In this document: positions 37,448 to 46,449 of the stretch, piece by piece
Numbering within the stretch: position 1 is the stretch's first letter
Layout: every line of letters starts with the position of its first letter
Assembly (NCBI RefSeq): GCF_030252325.1
Contig: NZ_CP126981.1
Span: forward strand, 620,001-684,000
DNA length: 64,000 bases
Direction of reading: 5' to 3'
Origin: Candidatus Mycobacterium wuenschmannii
Lineage (GTDB): Bacteria; Actinomycetota; Actinomycetes; Mycobacteriales; Mycobacteriaceae
The notes under the pieces: generated by a model
Told to the model about the DNA's origin: nothing
The model's database searches: none
What the model saw: the letters and a program-made list of their open reading frames with translations, nothing else
Translations under genes and position numbers: made by a program

Positions 37448-40120
37448 TCACGGCATCGTCCGCCGCTCGTCACCGCCCCACAGCGGTTGCGTGCCGCCCG
37501 GCAGCGCCAACTGTGTCGCGGTGATGAGCTCGGCCAGGTCGCGCAACGCGGCGTGGATCGCGGTGAGCAGTTCGCTGAGGCGCTCGCGGCGCCCATCGGC
37601 GGAGACCGATTCCAGTTCGGCGGGATGCGAGCGTCGCAGTAGCGTGCTGATCTCGGCGACCATCCGTTGCGGCCGCGACGATCCCGACGCGCCGGGCAGG
37701 TCGCCGAGGTCGACGCGCACCCGCTCGAGCTGATAGATCAGCGAGCGCGGGTTGGTCGTATCGAACAGCATCAGTTCGGCGAGGGCGGCGACACTGACCT
37801 GGCCCGCGGTTCGGCGGCGGTAGATCACCGCGGATTCCATTGCGATGAGCGCTGATTCGATGACGGTGCGCTCAGCGGCCGGGGCCAGCACGGTGGTCAG
37901 AGTGGCGTTCAACAAAGCGGTGAGGCCCAGTGCTCGTTCGATGCGCTTGCCGATGTCCATCATCGTCCAGCCGACGTCCTGGACCATCGACTCCGAGGCG
38001 ACGCCGGCCAGCGTCAGCATGCCGATCAGGGTCTGCGATTGGGCCGTCTCCAGCACGGCATCGCCCTCGGCCAGTGAGTCTGGCGGTTCGGCGTCGTGGG
38101 CCAGGGCGCGCTCGACGCCGGCCAGCACCGCCCATGTGTCGCTGGACAATTGGTCGCGGACCGCCCTGGCGGCCAGCGCCAGTCGGTCGACCGAGTGCAC
38201 CAGCGAGCCCGGCCGGTCGCGGTCCATGGTCAGTGACCACAGCGTTGATGGGGCGATCGCGATCGTTTCGGCCTGGTCGTCCGGTCCGGGGTCGGTTCCG
38301 GTGATGCGGCCCAGCGCGGCCATCAGGACTGGCACGCACTGACTTTCGGAGATCTCCTGACGATGCCGGAACTCGTAGTAGCGACGGCGGGCGGCGATCA
38401 GCAGCCGCGCCATGTTCTCGGCGCGCTCGCCGTAGCGTCCCATCCAGAACAGGTCGGACAGCACGCGCGGCGAGCTGACGCCCAGTGTTCCCGCGCCCGC
38501 CTTCGACGGGGTCTCCGGGGCCGGCAGGGTGACCGTCTCGGCTCGTGACCGGTCGGTGGGCTGAACCCAGACATCCTTCGCCGCAAGCATTTTCAGCGTG
38601 TAGGCGGACGGGCCCTGGCTCAGCACATAGCCGAGCCCACCGAGCATCGGCGCGTAGCCGCCGCGCTGGGCCACGGTGAACAGTCGCATTCCCACGCCGC
38701 CTGCCGACAATTCATTGGCGTAACTGGTCGGTGCCGACGAGAACTGCGGCAACTCCTGGCCGACCCACTGCCAGGGCATCGCGGTGATGGCGGCGGCCAG
38801 GTCGGCCAGCCGCTCCGACGACAGGGTCGGGCCGACCAGTGTCTGGCCGCCGATGGTGGGCCGGATCAACAGCGACGAGAGGTTGGCCAGTAGATGGGAG
38901 AGTTCGCTGTCGATGCCGCCCCAGTAGCTGGGCGCGCTGGCAAGCAGCGGGGACTCGCCCAGCAATCGTGTTGCCAGCTGCGGCAGGAACCGTTGCAGCC
39001 CAGCGCTTTCCAGTATGCCGCTGCCGACGGTGTTGACCACCGTCACTGTGCCGCGGCGCTGCGCCTCCACCAGGCCGGCGACACCGAGTCGCGAGTCCGC
39101 GCGCAGATCGAGGGGATCGGTATAGGTGGCGTCGACGCGCCGGAACACCACGTCGACACGTTTGAGCGTGCCCAGAGATCGCATCCACAGCTTGCCGTCA
39201 CGCACCACCAGATCGGCGCTCTCGACCAACGGAAAGCCCAGCAGCGTCGCGAGATACGCCTGATCGAACGACGTCTCGGAGTAGATACCCGGGCTGAGGA
39301 CGACCACCACCGGATCCTGGACGCCGTCGGGTGCCGCGTCGATCAGGGCAAGCCGCAGCGCCTGCGCGAACGGCGTGGTCGGCCGCGGCCCGACCTTCTC
39401 GTAGAGATCGGGCAGCGCCTGCGCCAGCACCCGACGGTCGGCCAGCGCGTAACCGGCGCCGGAGGGAGCCTGAGTCCAGTCGGCGTTGACCTGAAAAGCG
39501 CCGTCCGCGAGTCGGCTGACGTCGCAGGCGTGCATGAAGAGCTGGTGGTGTCCCGGCACCTCGATTCCGTTGGCGGCGCGGACGTAACCGGGATGAGCGA
39601 ACAGCAGTTCCGGCGGCAGGACGCCGTCGGTGAGCGAGCGCCTGTTGCCGTACAGGTCGGCCAGGACGGCGTTCAGCACCCGCGACCGTTGCACCAGCCC
39701 GGTCTCCAGGACCTCCCAGTCGGGTGCTGACACGACGAGTGGCAGCGGATCCAGTCGCCACGGCCGCGGCTCACCGGGTCCGCCGTCGACGGTCCCCTTG
39801 TCGGGATCGACGACGGTGTAGGTGATGTCGTCGTTGTCCACGAGTTGCCGCACCGCCGAGCGCAGGCGGCTCACGCCCGCCCGGCCGCGGTCACCGACCG
39901 CGTCGGCGAGATCGGCCCATGCCGGGCGCACGTTGCCGGTCTCGTCGAGGAATTCGTCGTAGCCGATCACCGGCCCCTGCATGCCGGGCGGACGCGGGTC
40001 GAACAGCGTCTCCTGCGCACGCGCGGCCCGGTACCCGGCCAGCAGCCGGTCGACATCGGGTCGATCTCGGAAAGCGGTCGCCGAGTCGTCGGGGTGCAAT
40101 GCCATGTCTGCCGAAGCCAT
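37448..40120 (-). CDS. Circularly permuted ATP-grasp plus alpha-E domain protein, Rv2567 family
   Basis: 890 residues. Start ATG at 40120 overlaps the stop of the upstream gene (TAATG); the open frame extends farther but only through the neighbour's coding sequence. N-terminal two-thirds (about 1-540) is a circularly permuted ATP-grasp (YDEFLDETGNVRPAWADL, VVNTVGSGILESAGLQRFLPQLATRLLGESPLL). The C-terminal third (about 560-890) is the all-helical alpha-E domain (RVLSDLFWMGRYGERAENMARLLIAARRRY). ATP-grasp enzymes form peptide-like bonds, so a ligase working with the neighbouring transglutaminase-type proteins is likely. In M. tuberculosis Rv2567 stands in the same cluster. Confidence 0.92.
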   Translation of the reverse strand: MASADMALHPDDSATAFRDRPDVDRLLAGYRAARAQETLFDPRPPGMQGPVIGYDEFLDETGNVRPAWADLADAVGDRGRAGVSRLRSAVRQLVDNDDITYTVVDPDKGTVDGGPGEPRPWRLDPLPLVVSAPDWEVLETGLVQRSRVLNAVLADLYGNRRSLTDGVLPPELLFAHPGYVRAANGIEVPGHHQLFMHACDVSRLADGAFQVNADWTQAPSGAGYALADRRVLAQALPDLYEKVGPRPTTPFAQALRLALIDAAPDGVQDPVVVVLSPGIYSETSFDQAYLATLLGFPLVESADLVVRDGKLWMRSLGTLKRVDVVFRRVDATYTDPLDLRADSRLGVAGLVEAQRRGTVTVVNTVGSGILESAGLQRFLPQLATRLLGESPLLASAPSYWGGIDSELSHLLANLSSLLIRPTIGGQTLVGPTLSSERLADLAAAITAMPWQWVGQELPQFSSAPTSYANELSAGGVGMRLFTVAQRGGYAPMLGGLGYVLSQGPSAYTLKMLAAKDVWVQPTDRSRAETVTLPAPETPSKAGAGTLGVSSPRVLSDLFWMGRYGERAENMARLLIAARRRYYEFRHRQEISESQCVPVLMAALGRITGTDPGPDDQAETIAIAPSTLWSLTMDRDRPGSLVHSVDRLALAARAVRDQLSSDTWAVLAGVERALAHDAEPPDSLAEGDAVLETAQSQTLIGMLTLAGVASESMVQDVGWTMMDIGKRIERALGLTALLNATLTTVLAPAAERTVIESALIAMESAVIYRRRTAGQVSVAALAELMLFDTTNPRSLIYQLERVRVDLGDLPGASGSSRPQRMVAEISTLLRRSHPAELESVSADGRRERLSELLTAIHAALRDLAELITATQLALPGGTQPLWGGDERRTMP

Positions 40121-43100
40121 TACCTCAGGACGGTACGCACGCGCCGCAGATCGAGGATGCCCGGCGCGCCGATGTCGGTGGCAATTCGCGCCTGCATCTC
40201 CTTGATCTCGGAGAGATTCAACTTGCCCGGGGTGAACCCGGTGGCCTCGAATCGACGGGCACGCCGCGACTCGGCTTCGACGGCGTTGACGGGCGGTTCG
40301 TCGTACGCACGACCGCCCGGGTGGGCGACGTGGTATGTGCAGCCACCGCGGGACGTCGAGGTGGTCAGGTCGATCAGTTCGAACTGCAGCGGCCCGTCGA
40401 CGGTGATGCTCGGGTGCAGCGCGCTGGGCGGCTGCCAGGCCCGGAAACGCACGCCACCGACATGCACGTCGGGGTTGTCGGTGGCCAGCAGCGGAACCGG
40501 ATAGCCGTTGCAGGTCACCAGATACCGGTGTCGGTCGGCGCCGATGATGCGGACCTGCAGGCGCTCTACTGACGAGTCGACGTAGCGGGCGGTGCCGGTG
40601 GCCGTCGACTCCTCGCCGAGGGTGTTCCACGGCTCGATCGCGCCGCGCAACTCGATCTCGACACCGTCGAACACCGCCGTACCGATGCGCGGGAACCGGA
40701 ATTCGGTGAACGGGTCCAGCCAGCTCGTCTCGAACGCGATGCCCTGCGCCCGCAAGTCCGCGGCGACGTCGGCAATGTCGTGAATTAGGAAGTGCGGCAA
40801 CAGGTATCGACCATGCAGGTTCTCACCATGCCGGATCAGCGGTGCCCGCAGCGGTTCGTCCCAGAACCAGGACACCAGCGATCGCACCAGCAGCGACTGC
40901 ACCATCGCCATCCGCAGATGCGGCGGCATCTCGAAGCCGCGCAGCTCTAGCAGGCCGAGTCGACCACGGAGGCTGTACGGGTTGTACAACTTGTCGATGC
41001 AGAATTCGGCGCGGTGGGTGTTGCCGGTGATGTCGGTGAGCAGATGCCGCAGAGCGCGGTCGATGATCCACGGCCGAGGCGCGTGGTCACCGGAAGCCGA
41101 AGTGAGCCGGTCGATTTCGGCGAACGCGATCTCGAGTTCGTACAGCGCCTCGCTGCGGCCCTCGTCCACCCGTGGCGCCTGCGAGGTGGTGCCGACAAAC
41201 CGGCCGGCGAACAGATAGGACAACGATGGGTGTCGTTGCCAGTAGGTCAGCAGCGATACCAACAGGTCGGGCCGACGCAGCAGCGGCGAGTTCTTCGGCG
41301 TGACGCCGCCCAGGGTGATGTGATTGCCACCGCCGGTACCGCCGTGGCTGCCGTCGACGTCGAACGACTCCGTGGAAAGACGAGCCAAACGCGCCTGCTC
41401 GTACAGGGTTTCGAGCTGGCGGGTCTGTTCGGCGAAGCTGGCAGTCGGTGCGACGTTGACCTCGATCACGCCGGGGTCGGGCGTGATCGTCGTGGAGGTC
41501 AGTCGCGGGTCTGCCGGCGGGGCATAGCCTTCGATGACCACCCGTTGGCCGAGCGTGGCCGCGGCGGCGTGCACCCGGCCGATCAGATCGACGAAGTGAT
41601 CGAGGGCTTCGGCAGGCGGCAGGAAGACGTACAGCAAGCCGTCGCGTGCCTCGGCCACCATCGCGGTCGTCGGGGCGTCTTCGTCGTCGTCCACCACAGC
41701 AGTGCCGTCCGTGGCCGTCAATTGGTCGTCGACGGTTGTCGGGTCGCTGGCGAACGATGGACGTGGCGGCTTCCAGCTGATCGAGTCCAGCGGCAATCGC
41801 AGACCAGCCGGCGAGTCGCCCGCGACCAGTACCACGCGTCCGCGGCGCAGCCGCCAGTTGGCGCTGGCCCAGCCCAGGTCGTCCTCCCGCCAATGCAGCG
41901 GAAGTACGAATGCTGTTGGCGTGGCGGTGGACTCGTCGAGTCGGGTGACCAGTTCGGCCCGCTCGGCCGGCGTATCGCGGCCGCTCTCCGGGTCCAGGTC
42001 GTCACCTGATGGCACCGGATCGCCCTGGGGTAACCGCGTTTTTGCGGACAGCTGGGACAGCGGGTCTTCGTATGCCGGTCGCACTTGGGATTCGGGCAGG
42101 CCCAGTTCGCCGGCGACGGCGGTCAGCAGGTCCCGCGCCGTCGAGGAGTTCGCCGGCGGATCGGTCGACGCGGGAGCCCAGGGGTCGGCAAGCAAGGTCT
42201 CGTCGGGCCACAGCGGTTCACCGTCGGTGCGCCAGTGCAGCCCAATCTGCCAGCGGGGCAACGGTTCACCGGGATACCACCGGCCCTGCCCGCGGTGCAC
42301 CAGCCCGTGTGGCGCCCACTGCGCCTTGAGCCGGGCGGTCAGTTCCGAGGCGAGCCGGCGCTTGTGCGGACCGTCGGCGTCGGTGGTCCACTCGTCGTCG
42401 ACCTGGTTGTCGACGGAGACGAAGGTGGGCTCGCCGCCCATCGTCAGCCGGACGTCACCGGCCGCCAACCGGTCATCGACGCCGCGGGCTACGTCCTGGA
42501 TGGTCGCCCACGCCTGGTCGCTGTAGGGGAGTGTGACGCGTGGGTCCTCGTGAATACGGGTGACGGTGTTGGTGAATTCCAGCGTCGACTCGCATGGCTC
42601 GACACCGCCGGTGATCGGCGCCGCGCTGGCCGGGCTCGGTGTGGCGGCCAGCGGGATGTGGCCCTCGCCGGCGAACAGCCCCGATGTGGGGTCTAGTCCA
42701 ATCCAGCCTGCTCCGGGGATGAAGACCTCGGCCCAGGCGTGCAGATCGGTGAAGTCGGCCGCCGGTCCGGACGGGCCGTCGAGCGCCTTGACGTCGGAGG
42801 TCAGCTGCACGAGGTAGCCGGAGACGAATCGCGCGGCCAGACCCATCTGCCGCGCGATCGACACCAGCAGCCAGGCGAAGTCGCGGCACGAACCCACCTT
42901 GGTGCGGAGCGTGAAATCCGGTGTCTGAACGCCATGTTCCATGCGCACGCTGTAGCCGAGGTCGGCGTTGATGCGCCGGTTGAGTTCGACGAGGTAATTG
43001 ATCGTGCGGGTGCCCGGCGGCATCGCGAAGCCGTCCGCCCAGGCCCGCGCCAGCTCGCCGGGACCGGCGCCGGTGCCGTCCTCGTCGACGGGCTGCAGGT

Positions 43101-43458
43101 AGGGCTTCAGTTCGTCGGCCAGCGGCTCCGGGTAGCGGAAACCGCCGTCGGGCCAGGTCTCGGCCCAGTCTTCGATGAAGAAGTCGAACGGGTTGATCAC
43201 CTTGAGGTCGGCGATGAGGCCGACGGTGATCCGCAGGTGGCTGGTCGGATTCGGGAAGGTCAGCCGATAGATGAAATTGCCGACCGCGTCCTGCTGCCAA
43301 TTGACGAAGTGGTCGGACGGTTCGACGCGCAACGAGTAGGCCTCGATCGGCGTGCGCGAATGCGGGGCCGGGCGCAGCCGGACGACGTGGGGGAACACCC
43401 GGACCGGCCGGTCAAAGGTGTAGCTGGTGCGGTGCTCCAGCGCCACTTTGATGGTCAT
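40120..43458 (-). CDS. Large transglutaminase / DUF2126 protein, Rv2566 family
   Basis: 1112 residues from the ATG at 43458 (MTIKVALEHRTSYTFDRPVRVFPHVVRLRPAP). Residues about 1-300 form a bacterial transglutaminase-like module with VGSCRDFAWLLVSIARQMGLAARFVSGYL (Cys), FTDLHAWAEVFIPGAGWIGLDPTSG (His, Asp). Residues about 380-1100 are a DUF2126-type domain with GGEPTFVSVDNQ, HGGTGGGNHITLGG, RHPSLSYLFAGRFVGTTSQAPR and PHFLIHDIADV, of glutamine-synthetase-like/COOH-NH2 ligase character according to published family analyses. Overlaps the start of the ATP-grasp/alpha-E gene, so the two are cotranscribed. Function unknown; probably peptide tagging or peptide synthesis with hydrolysis by the transglutaminase part. 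Confidence 0.92.
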   Translation of the reverse strand: MTIKVALEHRTSYTFDRPVRVFPHVVRLRPAPHSRTPIEAYSLRVEPSDHFVNWQQDAVGNFIYRLTFPNPTSHLRITVGLIADLKVINPFDFFIEDWAETWPDGGFRYPEPLADELKPYLQPVDEDGTGAGPGELARAWADGFAMPPGTRTINYLVELNRRINADLGYSVRMEHGVQTPDFTLRTKVGSCRDFAWLLVSIARQMGLAARFVSGYLVQLTSDVKALDGPSGPAADFTDLHAWAEVFIPGAGWIGLDPTSGLFAGEGHIPLAATPSPASAAPITGGVEPCESTLEFTNTVTRIHEDPRVTLPYSDQAWATIQDVARGVDDRLAAGDVRLTMGGEPTFVSVDNQVDDEWTTDADGPHKRRLASELTARLKAQWAPHGLVHRGQGRWYPGEPLPRWQIGLHWRTDGEPLWPDETLLADPWAPASTDPPANSSTARDLLTAVAGELGLPESQVRPAYEDPLSQLSAKTRLPQGDPVPSGDDLDPESGRDTPAERAELVTRLDESTATPTAFVLPLHWREDDLGWASANWRLRRGRVVLVAGDSPAGLRLPLDSISWKPPRPSFASDPTTVDDQLTATDGTAVVDDDEDAPTTAMVAEARDGLLYVFLPPAEALDHFVDLIGRVHAAAATLGQRVVIEGYAPPADPRLTSTTITPDPGVIEVNVAPTASFAEQTRQLETLYEQARLARLSTESFDVDGSHGGTGGGNHITLGGVTPKNSPLLRRPDLLVSLLTYWQRHPSLSYLFAGRFVGTTSQAPRVDEGRSEALYELEIAFAEIDRLTSASGDHAPRPWIIDRALRHLLTDITGNTHRAEFCIDKLYNPYSLRGRLGLLELRGFEMPPHLRMAMVQSLLVRSLVSWFWDEPLRAPLIRHGENLHGRYLLPHFLIHDIADVAADLRAQGIAFETSWLDPFTEFRFPRIGTAVFDGVEIELRGAIEPWNTLGEESTATGTARYVDSSVERLQVRIIGADRHRYLVTCNGYPVPLLATDNPDVHVGGVRFRAWQPPSALHPSITVDGPLQFELIDLTTSTSRGGCTYHVAHPGGRAYDEPPVNAVEAESRRARRFEATGFTPGKLNLSEIKEMQARIATDIGAPGILDLRRVRTVLR

Positions 43459-43563
43459 AACCGAAAATCTCATCACACCGGCCACCGGAGCGCAGTGCAG
43501 GTAGCTTGGGAAAGCCGTCGCGCGACGGTCACGACAGCCGCCACACAGAGAGCGAACGAAGCG

Positions 43564-43953
43564 ATGTCTCAACAACCCGCCGCAGGGTGGTATCCGGATC
43601 CGAGCGGGGCACCGGGACAGAAGTATTGGGACGGGCGGCAGTGGCTCGAGTTACCCCCTGCCCCGCCCGCGCCCCCGGCGCCGTACGGCGTTGGTGCCGG
43701 CTACTTCGGTGTTGATCCCTACGGTCGGCCGTTGTCGGACAAGAGCAAGCTGGTGGCCGGGCTCCTGCAGTTGTTCCTCGGCGGCATCGGGGTCGGGCGC
43801 TTCTACCTCGGCTACATCGGTATCGGTTTCGCGCAAATCGCGATCACCGTCTTCACGTTGGGCTTTGCCGGCTGGATCTGGCCGCTGATCGACGCGATCC
43901 TGATTCTCACCGGCAAAGTGACCGATGCCGAGGGTCGAACGCTGCGCGATTGA
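43564..43953 (+). CDS. TM2-domain membrane protein with N-terminal DUF2510
   Basis: 129 residues from the ATG at 43564. Residues 1-35 hold the DUF2510 motif AAGWYPDPSGAPGQKYWDGRQW, common at the N-terminus of actinobacterial membrane proteins, then a Pro-rich linker. Residues about 57-120 are a TM2 domain: KSKLVAGLLQLFLGGIGVGRFYLGYIGIGFAQIAI and WIWPLIDAILILTG, two membrane helices with the conserved 'GxGRFYLG' turn and Asp in the second. Function unknown. Upstream 105 bp separate it from the divergent Rv2566-like gene. Confidence 0.88.
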   Translation: MSQQPAAGWYPDPSGAPGQKYWDGRQWLELPPAPPAPPAPYGVGAGYFGVDPYGRPLSDKSKLVAGLLQLFLGGIGVGRFYLGYIGIGFAQIAITVFTLGFAGWIWPLIDAILILTGKVTDAEGRTLRD

Positions 43954-44019
43954 CACGGCTTCGTCTCGGCGGAGTGGCGTAACCCGAAATCCGCCTCGAC
44001 CGTTCCTAGGATCGCTCGG

Positions 44020-44856
44020 GTGGATGATCGTTACGGTTCAGATGTTCTCGCGCGAGACCCGCACAACGCGCGCAAACCCCGGTCCACCGACCTGCCCATC
44101 GAACTCGGCATGGTCGTGGAAGACGCGCAGACGGGCTACGTCGGCGCCGTGGTCGGCGTCGAATACGGCCGGATGCAACTCGAGGACCGGCACGGTCGGC
44201 GCAAGCCGTTCCCGGTCGGCCCGGGATATCTGGTCGACGGCAAGCCGGTGATCCTGACCGCGCCGCGTGGCCCGGCGCCCACGACCGCATCCCGCACGGC
44301 ATCTGGATCGGTGGCGGTGACCGGCGCGCGGGCCCGCGTGGCGCGGACCGGCCGCATCTATGTGGAGGGTCGGCACGACGCCGAACTCGTCGAGCAGGTG
44401 TGGGGCGACGACCTGCGGATCGAGGGTGTGGTGGTCGAATACCTTGGCGGCGTCGACGATCTCGTCGACATCGTCGGGAAGTTCCGGCCGGGCCCGCAGC
44501 GCCGACTCGGGGTGCTCGTCGACCATCTGGTGGCCGGCTCGAAGGAATCCCGGCTTGCCGACGCCGTGCACCGCGGTCCCGGCGGCGCGCACACGCTGGT
44601 CGTCGGTCACCCGTTCGTCGACATCTGGCAGGCGGTCAAGCCGGGGCGGCTCGGGTTGTCGCAGTGGCCGGTGATCCCGCGCGGAACCGAATGGAAGCAC
44701 GGGATCTGCGAAGCGCTGGGCTGGCCGCACGCCGACCAGGCCGACATCGCCACCGCGTGGCGCCGCATCCGCGGCACGGTTCGCGACTGGACCGACCTCG
44801 ATGCGGCACTGATCGGCCGGGTGGAAGAGCTGATCGACTTCGTCACCCAGCCGTAG
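44020..44856 (+). CDS. DUF3097 family protein
   Basis: 278 residues from the GTG at 44020. N-terminal half has GMVVEDAQTGYVGAVVGVEYGRMQLEDRHGRRKPFPVGPGYLVDGKPVIL, a small beta-barrel-like domain; the C-terminal half (RIYVEGRHDAELVEQVWGDDLRIEGVVVEYLGGVDDLVDIV, LVDHLVAGSKESRLADAV, GHPFVDIWQAVKPGRLGL) has the EG-x-x-D and acidic loops of a Toprim-like fold, suggesting nucleotide or nucleic-acid chemistry. The family is actinobacterial and uncharacterised to my knowledge. Convergent with the Pro/Gly-rich membrane gene, 3 bp between stops. Confidence 0.88.
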   Translation: MDDRYGSDVLARDPHNARKPRSTDLPIELGMVVEDAQTGYVGAVVGVEYGRMQLEDRHGRRKPFPVGPGYLVDGKPVILTAPRGPAPTTASRTASGSVAVTGARARVARTGRIYVEGRHDAELVEQVWGDDLRIEGVVVEYLGGVDDLVDIVGKFRPGPQRRLGVLVDHLVAGSKESRLADAVHRGPGGAHTLVVGHPFVDIWQAVKPGRLGLSQWPVIPRGTEWKHGICEALGWPHADQADIATAWRRIRGTVRDWTDLDAALIGRVEELIDFVTQP

Positions 44857-44859
44857 CGG

Positions 44860-45873
44860 CTACGGAGCGGGTTGGGCGATCGGACCGCCGGACAGTTGCC
44901 GATAGGTGTAGGTCAAGATCAGGCCGGCCACCGGGAAGGCCACCAAAAGTCCTACGCCGCAAGCGAGTATGCCGACCACGTACACCAGACCCTGTACCAC
45001 CAACGACAGCAGCGTTTCGCCGATGTGCGCGCGGACGGTGTCGATACTGGCCTTGAGCGCGTCGATCGGCGGCAGCGCCCGATCGAGGGCGAATGCGATG
45101 GTGAACACCGAGAGAAAGCCGAACACCAGGAGCGCCACAAAAGACAACAGCGCGCCGAGCAAGCCGGCCAACGAGATCAGGTTCAGCGCGGCATCGATCG
45201 CGCCGATCAGTGCGCCGGCCAGCACCACGTTGCCGAAGTTGCGGGGCTTGAGAAATGACGCGACGTTGACCGGCCGGCCGTCGGCCAGGTCGAGTCCGCC
45301 GGACAGGAACGCGGCCTGCACGAAGACGAACACGACGACCGACACGATGGAAAAGACCAGCGAGCCAACGGGTCCCAAGCCGACCGCGAACGACCCGCCG
45401 AAATCACTGCCGACGGCGGGGCCCTCGGCGGTGGCGCCACCCGCCACCGCGAAGATCAGGACGTCGAAGATCGCGATGACCGCGAAGTACACCACCGAGG
45501 CGAGCAGCATCGGGCCGATGTTTTTTGCGAAGTTCGCCCAGGCCCAGCTGAACGCGTCGCCGATGTTGAACCCGGACCCCGGCGTCGGACCGTAACCCGG
45601 CACACCGGAGTACCCCGGCGGCGGTCCGTACCCGGGCGGCGGCGGCGGATAACCCGGCGGCGGACCGTAACCCTGTTGCGGCGGCGGACCGTAGCCGGGA
45701 GGTGGTGGGGGAGCGCCATATCCGGGCGGCGGTCCGTATCCCGGCGGTGGTCCGTACCCGGGCGGCGGCCCAGGAGGCGGTCCGTAGCCCGGAGGCGGCG
45801 GATAGGCACCCGGGTTGGGGTTACCTCCGTACGGCTCGCTGGGATTGCCAGGGTGCTCCGGAGGTTGGCTCAT
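44860..45873 (-). CDS. Pro/Gly-rich multi-pass membrane protein, Rv2560-like
   Basis: 337 residues. Residues 1-105 are cytoplasmic low complexity built from short GYGPPP and GYPPPP repeats. The rest has about five to six hydrophobic helices: MLLASVVYFAVIAIFDVLIFAVAGG, LVFSIVSVVVFVFVQAAFLSGGLDLADGRPV, LISLAGLLGALLSFVALLVFGFLSVFTIAFAL, GLVYVVGILACGVGLLVAFPVAGLILTYTYRQL. The LADGRPV and final TYRQLSG motifs match a large uncharacterised integral-membrane family in actinobacteria. M. tuberculosis Rv2560 has the same make-up and place. Function unknown. Confidence 0.88.
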   Translation of the reverse strand: MSQPPEHPGNPSEPYGGNPNPGAYPPPPGYGPPPGPPPGYGPPPGYGPPPGYGAPPPPPGYGPPPQQGYGPPPGYPPPPPGYGPPPGYSGVPGYGPTPGSGFNIGDAFSWAWANFAKNIGPMLLASVVYFAVIAIFDVLIFAVAGGATAEGPAVGSDFGGSFAVGLGPVGSLVFSIVSVVVFVFVQAAFLSGGLDLADGRPVNVASFLKPRNFGNVVLAGALIGAIDAALNLISLAGLLGALLSFVALLVFGFLSVFTIAFALDRALPPIDALKASIDTVRAHIGETLLSLVVQGLVYVVGILACGVGLLVAFPVAGLILTYTYRQLSGGPIAQPAP

Positions 45874-46056
45874 TGCCGCTCCTGCCTTGTCGTCGGAAGT
45901 TATCAGGCGTGCGCTGTCGAGAACTTAGCAAGTATTCGCTCCCGCGGGCGCGACCGCCATACCCCGTCAATCAGGATCCATGCTGGTGCTTCGCGCAAAC
46001 ATCCAGCTGGTCAGAATGTGTCGGGCCGGCCGGAACTTCGGTGAAATACTGGCGCG

Positions 46057-46365
46057 ATGAAGATCTTGCTGAGCCTTGCATGTGCCGCCACCGCGGCACT
46101 GGTGGCCGGGACCCCCGCCGCAACTGCGGACCCCAACGACGATCAGGACTTCCTCGGCATTCTGCATGTCACGGCGGTGCCGATCACGGACAGCGCGGCC
46201 AAGACCGAAGCACAGCAGGTATGCGCCGAGGAGTCGCAACCGGACGCTGCCTCCAATCAGGTTCGCACCAACCACCCTGACTGGAACCCCGGCGAGGTAG
46301 CCGATTTCGTCACCGCTGCGACAACCGCGTTGTGCCCTCCCGTGGCGTTGAAGGTCGGTAACTGA
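46057..46365 (+). CDS. DUF732 small secreted protein
   Basis: 102 residues. Signal peptide MKILLSLACAATAALVAGTPAATA, then a short helical domain with DQDFLGILHVTAV, a Cys in QQVCAEES, HPDWNPGEVADFVTAATTALCPP with the second Cys. The DxxFL...C...A...FC-like spacing is typical of mycobacterial DUF732 proteins. Exported; function unknown. Stands alone upstream of rarA. Confidence 0.9.
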   Translation: MKILLSLACAATAALVAGTPAATADPNDDQDFLGILHVTAVPITDSAAKTEAQQVCAEESQPDAASNQVRTNHPDWNPGEVADFVTAATTALCPPVALKVGN

Positions 46366-46449
46366 TCGATTAGGGGCCGCGCGTCGGCTCGGGTTTGGCG
46401 ACCGGTCGCGGCTGTCCGGACCCGCCCCGCCCCGTGCCGCCGGCGTGGT

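Noticed and set aside
40121..40630. Extended N-terminus of the ATP-grasp/alpha-E protein
   Set aside because: The open frame continues through the coding sequence of the overlapping Rv2566-like gene; composition is Arg-rich shadow, and the ATG at 40120 gives the family length.
45560..45870. DNA tandem repeat array at 45.6-45.9 kb
   Set aside because: It is the coding part of the Pro/Gly-rich GYGPPP repeats of the membrane protein; copies are degenerate.
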